DNA of 64,000 nucleotides from Flavobacterium johnsoniae (GTDB lineage Bacteria; Bacteroidota; Bacteroidia; Flavobacteriales; Flavobacteriaceae). The notes beneath the pieces are model-generated. The model searched no databases. It worked only from the letters and a program-made list of their open reading frames with translations, and was not told where the DNA came from. This document shows positions 7,957-14,586 of the stretch, one piece after another; within the stretch, counting starts at the first letter, position 1; every line of letters begins with the position of its first letter. A program made the position numbers and the translations under genes. Location: positions 2,170,001 through 2,234,000 of the forward strand of contig NZ_CP103794.1 in NCBI RefSeq assembly GCF_030388325.1, given 5' to 3'.

Positions 7957-8853
7957 TTAATTTTGATTGATAAGATTTTCAATAGCAATTTTCGAAATTT
8001 CAGGATTTGCTCCAGCCGATCCAGCGACTAAAGCACCAGTTGCGCAGGCAAAGTTTAAAGCATCTTGCGGCTCTTTATCCGTTAAAAGGAATGTTACTAA
8101 AGCACCTAAAAAAGAATCTCCGGCGCCAACTGTATCATCAACTTTTACAGTGTAACCTTTATTTTCATAAAGACGTTTGTCCCAAAGTAGTACAGCACCA
8201 TCTTTTCCTCTTGTCACACAAATTGCAGTTGCATTGGTTAGCGAACAGATGAAGTTTATATTTTCTTCTAAAGTTGTATAAGGAGAATCTAAAGCAGCAC
8301 TAATTTCAGCCAATTCTTCATCATTAAATTTGATGAAATTGGCAAACTGCATTAATTCAAGTAAAAGTTCATAATCGTAATGCGGTTTTCTTAAATTAAC
8401 ATCAAAAACCTTGTAAGTATGTGTATTCAATAATTCTTCTAAAGCCTGTCTAGAAACCTCATCTCGACAAACTAAGCTTCCGTAAATTAAAACATCAGAA
8501 TTAACAACTAAATCTCTTGCTTCCTCATTTAGAACAATTTTGTCCCAAGCAGATGGATAAAGAATTTCATAAGCAGCAGATTTGCTTTCGTCTAAAGTTA
8601 CATTCACTAATCCAGTAGGAAAATCATCAGATTTAAGAATAGTGTCTGTTTGCAAACCTAATTTTTTGATTTCATTAATAATTGCGTCGCCATTTTCGTC
8701 GTTGCCAACACAACTTATCATATTGGTTTCTGCTCCTAGAGCTTTCATTCGAAGCGCCACGTTTAATGGAGCTCCGCCAATTCTTTTTTCGTCGCCAAAA
8801 ATGTCATACAATACCTCGCCAAAAGCGACAGCTTTAAGTTGTTTGTTACTCAT
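7957..8853 (-). CDS. PfkB-family carbohydrate kinase, probable fructokinase
   Basis: This 298-residue protein of the ribokinase/PfkB fold phosphorylates a sugar, most likely fructose to fructose 6-phosphate. It shows the N-terminal GGAPLN motif (residues 26-31), which is typical of fructokinases, and the C-terminal DDTVGAGDSF motif with catalytic Asp246 in the anion-hole GAGD. The length is normal for the family. It sits upstream of sucrose-phosphate synthase/phosphatase and a GH32 fructosidase. Fructose released from sucrose could thus be returned to the synthase substrate. The substrate is inferred from context and the GGAPLN motif. Confidence 0.8.
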   Translation of the reverse strand: MSNKQLKAVAFGEVLYDIFGDEKRIGGAPLNVALRMKALGAETNMISCVGNDENGDAIINEIKKLGLQTDTILKSDDFPTGLVNVTLDESKSAAYEILYPSAWDKIVLNEEARDLVVNSDVLIYGSLVCRDEVSRQALEELLNTHTYKVFDVNLRKPHYDYELLLELMQFANFIKFNDEELAEISAALDSPYTTLEENINFICSLTNATAICVTRGKDGAVLLWDKRLYENKGYTVKVDDTVGAGDSFLGALVTFLLTDKEPQDALNFACATGALVAGSAGANPEISKIAIENLINQN

Positions 8854-8993
8854 TTAGTTTTCTTTTAATTTAATATTTGGGGCTTATAAAATCATTCTTA
8901 ATTCGATAAAAATAAAAAACATTAGCGGTATGTGCAACCAAAAGGCAAGAAAGACAAAGTTTTATTAACTTTAAAATATCCGAAATTTCAGTA

Positions 8994-9001
8994 TATATTT
9001 G
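8994..9001 (+). promoter_or_regulatory. Candidate -7 element TATATTTG
   Basis: This is a perfect TAnnTTTG match 41 bases upstream of the ATG at 9042. No clear TTG is present at the usual distance upstream. Confidence 0.4.
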
Positions 9002-9041
9002 CTTAGAAGTGCTTTTTTTAAAATGAAATATCTTAGAAAAA

Positions 9042-9422
9042 ATGATAAAATGGATTAAAATTTTTGCAAGCTGTTTTGTCCTCTTCATTTTGATTTATGA
9101 AGCGAATTTTTATATCAATTTTAGAACGAATAGTTATTTAGCGGTTTATGGCGGACCTTTAAACCATTATAAAGAGGATTTTCTTTTATTATTGAATGAT
9201 AAAAAAACAGGCGATAAACTCAATGTAAATATCCCGACTCCGTTTTCTAAAGGTGTAAATCTTTCTTTAGGAAAAAACACAGTCAAACTTATTAGTACAG
9301 ATTCTAAAATTAGTTTTGAAAAAGAGATTTATTTCTATGGAATTTTCTCTTTTAATATAATTGAAGTTAGCTCTGATGAGATTTTTTTTAGAAGGTATTT
9401 TTCTGTTCCAGTTTTAGAATAA
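9042..9422 (+). CDS. Hypothetical protein with N-terminal membrane anchor
   Basis: This 126-residue protein starts with a single hydrophobic segment (about residues 5-22, IKIFASCFVLFILIYEANF), likely a signal anchor. A beta-rich extracytoplasmic part of about 100 residues follows. It has no cysteine pairs or recognised motifs. Two candidate ATGs occur close together; the first (9042) gives a normal positively charged N-terminus (MIKWIK). It is a single-gene unit of unknown function. Confidence 0.5.
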   Translation: MIKWIKIFASCFVLFILIYEANFYINFRTNSYLAVYGGPLNHYKEDFLLLLNDKKTGDKLNVNIPTPFSKGVNLSLGKNTVKLISTDSKISFEKEIYFYGIFSFNIIEVSSDEIFFRRYFSVPVLE

Positions 9423-9521
9423 TTTAATTAAAGAAGGTTACAAAGTACTTATTTAAATTTCACTACAAATTTTTTCTAACTCATTACAAAATGTAATTTT
9501 CTGTTTTCATTTTGTAAATTA

Positions 9522-9546
9522 AATAAAATTCAATGTTCTAAATTTG
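9522..9546 (+). promoter_or_regulatory. Candidate promoter of the gene at 9570
   Basis: TAAATTTG at 9539-9546 matches the -7 consensus exactly. A TTTTG ends 24 bases upstream, slightly beyond the usual spacing. The ATG lies 23 bases downstream. Confidence 0.45.
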
Positions 9547-9569
9547 GTCAAAATGTAAAAATTACGACC

Positions 9570-10295
9570 ATGGAAATCAATTTAATTTCAGAATCATTTT
9601 GGGGAAATAAAAAGAAAGTTTCTTTTTGGGAAAGGATATTTCGACGAAATAAATCTATTGATAAAGCGCTTACTACGCCAGAAATAATTGGTAAAAATTG
9701 TCAAGGTTTAGTACTGAAAAATGAAAATGTAAAATCGTTTCTTTTTTCTACAGATATGGCTCTGATAGAAAACAATGATGCCGATGCAATTCTAGCAGTT
9801 TATCCTTTTCCTCCTTCACCAAAAATTATCAAAACGTTGATTGATTTTGCAGGAAAACCAATTGTTTGCGGTGTCGGCGGCGGAAAAACAAAAGGTAAAA
9901 AATCGTTAGAAATGGCAATTTATGCTGAAGAAGTGGGCGCGGCAGGAATTATTGTAAATATTCCGTTTGAAAATAAAGACATTAAAAAAATAAGAGAGAA
10001 AGTTTCTTTACCAATTGTAGCAACCGTTACTTCGTCTGATTATAATTTTCTAAAAGGAAAAATTGACGATGGAGTTACTATTTTTCATGTTTCTGGCGGA
10101 GCAAATACCAGTAAAATTGTAAAAGACATTTCGGATAAATTTCCAGATTTTCCTGTAATGGCAACAGGCGGAAAAAGTTTAGACAGTATTAAAGAATCTA
10201 TAAATTCTGGTTCTAGAGCAATTGTGCTTTCGCCGCCGTCCAACAAAGATTTATTTAAAACGGTAATGGACAAGTACAGAAGTACTTTTGGTTGA
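9570..10295 (+). CDS. TIM-barrel protein of unknown function
   Basis: This 241-residue protein shows repeated beta-strand/glycine-turn units typical of a TIM barrel: ADAILAVYPFP, KPIVCGVGGGKTKGK, AAGIIVNIPFE, LPIVATVTSSD, VTIFHVSGGANTSKI, FPVMATGGKSLDSI and SRAIVLSPPS. The last loops (SGGAN, ATGGKS) resemble the phosphate-binding end of barrels such as indole-glycerol-phosphate synthase or KDPG aldolase, so a phosphorylated ligand is plausible. The N-terminal 35 residues are basic. No catalytic lysine or glutamate can be assigned and no pathway neighbour helps. I do not recognise a specific function. Confidence 0.55.
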   Translation: MEINLISESFWGNKKKVSFWERIFRRNKSIDKALTTPEIIGKNCQGLVLKNENVKSFLFSTDMALIENNDADAILAVYPFPPSPKIIKTLIDFAGKPIVCGVGGGKTKGKKSLEMAIYAEEVGAAGIIVNIPFENKDIKKIREKVSLPIVATVTSSDYNFLKGKIDDGVTIFHVSGGANTSKIVKDISDKFPDFPVMATGGKSLDSIKESINSGSRAIVLSPPSNKDLFKTVMDKYRSTFG

Positions 10296-10320
10296 TTTTT
10301 TAATAAAAAATCAAATTCTA

Positions 10321-10389
10321 TAAGCTAGCGCGAGCGTCTCGCTCGCGAACGTAAAGCATATGCACGAGCGAGACGCTCGCGCTAGCTTA
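10321..10389. repeat. GC-rich perfect 25-bp inverted repeat
   Basis: The arms at 10321-10345 and 10365-10389 are exact reverse complements (core GCTAGCGCGAGCGTCTCG) around a 19-nt loop. Its GC content is far above the surrounding DNA. It lies between two convergent genes (ending at 10295 and 10404) and can act as a terminator for both. Each arm also contains a smaller palindrome (CGAGCGTCTCGCTCG). This looks like a REP/RAYT-type element. Confidence 0.85.
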
Positions 10390-10403
10390 AAATTTTGTCA
10401 AAA

Positions 10404-10850
10404 TCAAATCCCGCCATAACGAAGCGTTGATCCTAAAACCAACATTGCAACACCAATAGAAGTAACCGAAATAATTATAAGAGCTATTCTGTTAATATTC
10501 TTTTCATTTAAATTCGGAATCACATAAAACTGTGCACAAATTGCGCAGAAGAAAGTACAGAAAAGCAAAATCAATTTTATTGAAATCACTTTTTCAAATC
10601 CGTTTTTAAAGGCAAACCAAGTATCAATGGTAATGCCAAAATCGTATGCCATCCAAATTCCTGTAATGATTAATAAAGCTAGAGAAGACATGCCGAGAAC
10701 TTCAAATTTCTTTTCAAAACTTAAAATGATATGCGGATCTTTTTTCTTTAAAGCTGTTGGTAAATAACAAATGGCAAGCAGTAAATGTCCGCCAACCCAA
10801 ATCGTGGCGGCCAAAAGATGAATTATTAATACAAAATGATGTAAGGTCAT
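10404..10850 (-). CDS. CopD-like four-helix membrane protein
   Basis: This 148-residue protein has four predicted membrane helices (about 5-27, 50-70, 85-112 and 120-142). The N-terminal sequence TLHHFVLIIHLLAATIWVGGHLL has histidines at 4, 5, 11 and 22, spaced as in CopD-type and related haem- or copper-binding membrane proteins. It is the last gene of the operon led by nadA, 18 bp after nrdG, so it probably serves low-oxygen or metal-related physiology (inference). A specific ligand cannot be assigned. Confidence 0.6.
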   Translation of the reverse strand: MTLHHFVLIIHLLAATIWVGGHLLLAICYLPTALKKKDPHIILSFEKKFEVLGMSSLALLIITGIWMAYDFGITIDTWFAFKNGFEKVISIKLILLFCTFFCAICAQFYVIPNLNEKNINRIALIIISVTSIGVAMLVLGSTLRYGGI

Positions 10851-10868
10851 AATGAATTCATTTTAAGT

Positions 10869-11600
10869 TTATTGCTCTCTAAAAATAACTTTTATTTTTG
10901 AAGTTGAGAAGTCTTTAAGTTGTATTTCTTTATTCGAACTATCTAGTTTTGAAAGCGTTGGAACATTATTCATAAAATGCTGAACATAATAATTTCCTTC
11001 AAAATTTTGTATTTCTAAATACTCAATCATCTTCGAAAAGTCATCTTCTGAAATTAAAGAAGAATGAAAAGTAGTACGCACTTCAAACGGAATATCTGAT
11101 TGAATTAAAAGTTTTAGACTTTCTTCAAATTCAGAAAATAAGCCTGATTGCGTTAGTTTTTTAAAGGTATGAGGAAGACTTTTATAATCTAACGCGACAT
11201 AATCAATTAATCGATTACGAATCAGGCTGTTCAATATTTTCGGGTTTGAGCCGTTTGTGTCAATTTTGACTGCAAATCCCATTGCTTTGATTTCTTTTAT
11301 AAAATCAATTATTTTATGATGTAAAGTACATTCGCCGCCGCTTAAAACCACTCCGTCTAATAATCCTTTTCGGGTTTTTAGAAAATTCAAAATAGTTTCA
11401 AAATCTATTTTTCCTTTTCCTAAAACAATCTCTGGATTGTAGCAGTATAAACACCGCATATTACAGCCCGCAAACCACACTATGCAGGCCGTTTTATGCG
11501 GATAATCTAATAAAGTAAAAGGCGTGAGGCTAAATATTCCTTTAATAGATAATGGTTTCTTCGAAATGCTTGCGTTGTTGGTGTTCACCTTTTTTTCCAA
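10869..11600 (-). CDS. nrdG: Anaerobic ribonucleotide reductase activating protein (radical SAM)
   Basis: This 243-residue radical SAM enzyme generates the glycyl radical on the class III reductase NrdD under anaerobic conditions. The [4Fe-4S] cysteines are Cys46, Cys50 and Cys53 in CNMRCLYCYN, preceded by FTLLDYPHKTACIVWFAG, typical of NrdG and its relatives. GGECT at about residues 92-96 is the SAM-binding glycine motif. The C-terminal part is longer than in E. coli NrdG. The start at 11600 overlaps the end of the small glycyl-radical-domain gene by 59 nt, so translation is probably coupled. Confidence 0.88.
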   Translation of the reverse strand: MEKKVNTNNASISKKPLSIKGIFSLTPFTLLDYPHKTACIVWFAGCNMRCLYCYNPEIVLGKGKIDFETILNFLKTRKGLLDGVVLSGGECTLHHKIIDFIKEIKAMGFAVKIDTNGSNPKILNSLIRNRLIDYVALDYKSLPHTFKKLTQSGLFSEFEESLKLLIQSDIPFEVRTTFHSSLISEDDFSKMIEYLEIQNFEGNYYVQHFMNNVPTLSKLDSSNKEIQLKDFSTSKIKVIFREQ

Positions 11601-11709
11601 TATTAAAACTTTCTACAGGTCTGTGATATCCCATTACGCGGGTATAAACCAAACATTTGCTTCTTTCGTTTTTGTTTTCTGCTAAAACTTTATGCGTTTT
11701 TGTTTTCAT
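11542..11709 (-). CDS. nrdD: Separate glycyl-radical domain of class III ribonucleotide reductase
   Basis: This 55-residue frame encodes the piece missing from the larger nrdD product. Residues 21-46 (VYTRVMGYHRPVESFNIGKK onwards) are the conserved C-terminal glycyl-radical loop of class III reductases, with the radical glycine expected at Gly27 in RVMGYHRP. Its ATG lies inside the last codons of nrdD (20-nt overlap, +1 frame) and its end overlaps nrdG by 59 nt. A longer open frame reaches back to 11772, but its extra residues only repeat nrdD sequence in another frame. It may work as a separate subunit docking onto NrdD, or be the result of a mutation that split one gene. Two 13-bp repeats at the junction favour a slippage origin. 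Confidence 0.8.
   Translation of the reverse strand: MKTKTHKVLAENKNERSKCLVYTRVMGYHRPVESFNIGKKGEHQQRKHFEETIIY
11667..11707 (-). repeat. 13-bp direct repeats at the nrdD split
   Basis: GAAAACAAAAACG (minus strand) occurs at 11707-11695 and again at 11679-11667, 28 nt apart. The first copy is read as codons Glu-Asn-Lys-Asn in the nrdD frame, and the second as the same codons in the glycyl-domain frame. Deleting one repeat plus the 15-nt spacer would join the two frames exactly. Confidence 0.95.
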
Positions 11710-13816
11710 AAGCCAAGTGTTTCTGATTGTTTTTTTGAAGTAAAATTTCGTCACATTTTGGGCAATATTCATGTTCTCCGTTCAGATAACCATGAATTGG
11801 GCAAATGCTAAAAATTGGTGTTACGGTTATGTAAGGCAGTTTGAAGTTGGTTAAAACTTTCTTTACGAAGTTTTTACAAGCTTCTGGACTGCTTATTTTT
11901 TCTCTCATATAAAGATGCAAAACTGTACCGCCAGTATATTTGCATTGCAATTCGTCTTGAAGCAATAAAGCCTCAAAAGGGTCGTCTGTAAAATCTACCG
12001 GAATTTGTGAACTATTAGTATAATAAATATTCTCATTTTGTCCTGCTTGCAAAATCTCAGGAAAACGCTTTTTATCTTCTTTTGCAAAACGATACGTTGT
12101 TCCCTCGGCGGGAGTCGCTTCGAGATTGTATAAATTTCCAGTTTCTTCTTGAAACTCTTTCATTCTTAATCGAATATGATCTAGAATTTCTGTTGCAAAA
12201 TGAATTCCCGAATTGCACGTAATATTTTCTTTTCCTTCAGAAAAATTAATTACCATTTCGTTCATTCCGTTTACGCCAATTGTCGAAAAATGATTTCTAA
12301 AATGTTCTAAATAACGTTTGGTGTAAGGATACAATCCGCGGTCGTACATTTGCTGAATAAAGACTCTTTTCTTCTCCAAAGTCGATTTGGCGATTTTCAA
12401 TAATTCATCCAAATGAGCAAACAAATTGATGATATTTCCTCTGTGCAGAAAACCCAAACGCGCCATATTAATCGTAACAACGCCGATGCTTCCCGTCATT
12501 TCTGCGCTTCCAAAAAGTCCGTTTCCTCGTTTTAATAATTCTCTTAAATCGAGCTGTAATCGGCAACACATACTTCGAACGGCATTGGGTTTGTATGCTT
12601 CTGGATTTTCGATTCGATTTCCTTTTTCATCCAAAATATATTGGCTTCCAATAAAATTCTGAAAATATGACGAACCGATTTTGGCTGTATTTTCAAATAA
12701 CAAATCGACGTTTTCTCCATTCCAGTCAAAATCTTCTGTAATATTCACTGTCGGAATCGGAAAAGTAAACGGCTGACCATTTGCGTCACCTTCGGTCATA
12801 ATTGTGTAATACGCTTTATTGATGAGGTTCATTTCTTGCTGAAAATCAGCATATTTTAAATCGACTAGTTTTTCAACGCCTCTTTTTTTAGCTTCTTCAA
12901 TCAGATTTTTATCTTTTATTTTGAAGAATAAATGTTCGTTATTTTGTGTCGGAATCTGTTCTTTCAAATCTTCTGGAACATTCCAATCTAAAGTAATATT
13001 TGTAAAAGGCGATTGTCCCCAACGAGCTGGAACATTCAAATTATAAACAAAACTTCTAATTGCTTTTAAAACTTCTTGATAAGAAAGCTGATCTTTAAAA
13101 ACATACGGCGCTAAATAGGTGTCAAAAGAACTGAAAGCTTGAGCGCCAGCCCATTCGCTTTGCAAAATTCCCAAGAAATTAGCCATTTGCCCTAATGCTT
13201 CTCTAAAATGAGAAGGAGGTCTGCTCTCGACACGTCCTCGAACGCCATTAAAACCTTCATTTAATAGCACTCGCAGACTCCAACCAGCGCAGTATCCGGT
13301 AAGACAATCCAAATCATGAATGTGTATGTCGCCATTCCTATGAGCAGAACCTTCTTCTTTATTATATATTTTATCCAGCCAATAATTGGCGATCACCTTT
13401 CCTGCGGTATTGCTGACTAATCCCGCATTAGAATATGAAATATTCGCATTCGCATTGATTCGCCAATCAGACTGGTTTATGTATTCTTCTACAGTTTGCG
13501 TGCTGTCTATGTACGTTGTATCATCGTTTAAACCATTAATGTGTTCGCGCTGTAATTTTCGAGTATGACGGTAAATAATAAACGAACGCATGGTTTGGAA
13601 ATAGCCGTTTTCAAAAAGAACTCTTTCAATAATATCCTGAATTTCTTCAACAGGCCATGAATATTTGACTTCCAAACCAGAAAGCACAATTTTGTAGATC
13701 TTTTTGTCGAAAGGTTTATTGACACTTTGAAAAGCTTTTTGAATTGCATCTTGAATTTTATAAGCTTCAAAAGGCTTATAATCTCCATTGCGTTTTATTA
13801 CATATTTTTCCATCAT
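11690..13816 (-). CDS. nrdD: Anaerobic (class III) ribonucleotide reductase, large part without radical domain
   Basis: This 708-residue protein reduces ribonucleoside triphosphates to deoxyribonucleotides without oxygen. Residues about 3-92 form an ATP-cone (YVIKRNGDYKPFEAYKIQDAI), the allosteric nucleotide site. The catalytic barrel follows, with Cys171 and Cys176 in DLDCLTGYCAGWSLR. A zinc site is formed near the end by Cys672, His675, Cys685 and Cys688. In ordinary NrdD the glycyl-radical loop follows the zinc site directly. Here the frame stops about 20 residues after it, and the loop is encoded by the overlapping frame at 11542-11709. The gene lies 8 bp after ric in an operon preceded by an FNR-like site. 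Alone it would be inactive. Confidence 0.88.
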   Translation of the reverse strand: MMEKYVIKRNGDYKPFEAYKIQDAIQKAFQSVNKPFDKKIYKIVLSGLEVKYSWPVEEIQDIIERVLFENGYFQTMRSFIIYRHTRKLQREHINGLNDDTTYIDSTQTVEEYINQSDWRINANANISYSNAGLVSNTAGKVIANYWLDKIYNKEEGSAHRNGDIHIHDLDCLTGYCAGWSLRVLLNEGFNGVRGRVESRPPSHFREALGQMANFLGILQSEWAGAQAFSSFDTYLAPYVFKDQLSYQEVLKAIRSFVYNLNVPARWGQSPFTNITLDWNVPEDLKEQIPTQNNEHLFFKIKDKNLIEEAKKRGVEKLVDLKYADFQQEMNLINKAYYTIMTEGDANGQPFTFPIPTVNITEDFDWNGENVDLLFENTAKIGSSYFQNFIGSQYILDEKGNRIENPEAYKPNAVRSMCCRLQLDLRELLKRGNGLFGSAEMTGSIGVVTINMARLGFLHRGNIINLFAHLDELLKIAKSTLEKKRVFIQQMYDRGLYPYTKRYLEHFRNHFSTIGVNGMNEMVINFSEGKENITCNSGIHFATEILDHIRLRMKEFQEETGNLYNLEATPAEGTTYRFAKEDKKRFPEILQAGQNENIYYTNSSQIPVDFTDDPFEALLLQDELQCKYTGGTVLHLYMREKISSPEACKNFVKKVLTNFKLPYITVTPIFSICPIHGYLNGEHEYCPKCDEILLQKNNQKHLAYENKNA

Positions 13817-13824
13817 AAATATAT

Positions 13825-14556
13825 TTACAGTACTTTTTCGAAAGTTTTTTCCAGTTCAATTACTTTTGGAAACAAGATATTATTCTCTAAATGAATGTGT
13901 TTTCGTAAATCTTTTTCAAATTCTTCCAGCATTGCAAAAGCAACTTTATAGGTATTGCAAGATTCTGTTGGCGGCGTGTAATTATTTGTCAGTGCCGCAA
14001 TTCTTCTAAAGCGTTCACTTTCTACTTCATGATCTTGTTTCAATGTTGCAATCGGATTTTCAATACTTAAAAAAGGCGGTATATCTAAATCAGTTCCTTT
14101 GCTTTGTGCATTTTTCATTTTTATAATGAAAGGAAAAACAACTGTTTCTTCTCGATTTAAATGTGCTTTTAAATCCAAAAATGATTTTGAGAAAATTGTA
14201 TGTATTTCATGTAATTCAGGATGAATAGCACCGTGAACACCAGCTAATTTGGTTAAATATTGAAGGATTATAGGCGCTTTTTCATTAATATATCTATGAT
14301 GTGTTTTAGTGAGGTAATCTGCAATTACATCAACAGGCCAGGTTTTATAATCGAAAGATTGATTGGCGGTACTTCGTTTTGCATCTCGAATATATTCTAT
14401 TAAAATAGCTTCTTCAATATCTCTTTTTTTGCAAACTTCTTCGATAGTTCTATATCCTTTACAGCAAAAATCAATATGGTATTTTGTAAAAACAGCGGCT
14501 GTTCTGAAATCATCTGCTACGATTTCGCCAATGGTACTTTTATTAGTTAGTTTCAT
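13825..14556 (-). CDS. ric: Iron-sulfur cluster repair di-iron protein (RIC/YtfE/ScdA family)
   Basis: This 243-residue protein restores Fe-S clusters damaged by nitric oxide or oxygen. The N-terminal ScdA domain has the Cys31-Cys32 pair in HIDFCCKGYRTIEEVC. The remainder is a hemerythrin-like four-helix domain whose histidines and glutamates (THHRYINEKAP, GAIHPELHEIHT, HLNREETVVFPFI, KQDHEVESERF, HIHLENNILFP) bind the di-iron centre. The length matches the family. It lies between nadB and nrdD. NadA and NrdG carry oxygen-sensitive Fe-S clusters, so repair capacity fits the operon. Confidence 0.9.
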   Translation of the reverse strand: MKLTNKSTIGEIVADDFRTAAVFTKYHIDFCCKGYRTIEEVCKKRDIEEAILIEYIRDAKRSTANQSFDYKTWPVDVIADYLTKTHHRYINEKAPIILQYLTKLAGVHGAIHPELHEIHTIFSKSFLDLKAHLNREETVVFPFIIKMKNAQSKGTDLDIPPFLSIENPIATLKQDHEVESERFRRIAALTNNYTPPTESCNTYKVAFAMLEEFEKDLRKHIHLENNILFPKVIELEKTFEKVL

Positions 14557-14586
14557 AATGGGAGTATGTATAGATTAATTTTTGGT

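Noticed and set aside
8870..9088. 72-codon minus-strand frame in the gap after fructokinase
   Set aside because: It overlaps the better-supported plus-strand gene at 9042 and its -7 element. Its composition gives no support as a protein.
11690..11715. Programmed -1 ribosomal frameshift joining nrdD and the glycyl-radical frame
   Set aside because: The downstream frame is +1 relative to nrdD, not -1, and the A-rich junction (GAA AAC AAA AAC) does not form an X XXY YYZ slippery heptamer in the nrdD frame. No following hairpin is obvious. A +1 shift cannot be excluded, but the direct-repeat model fits better.
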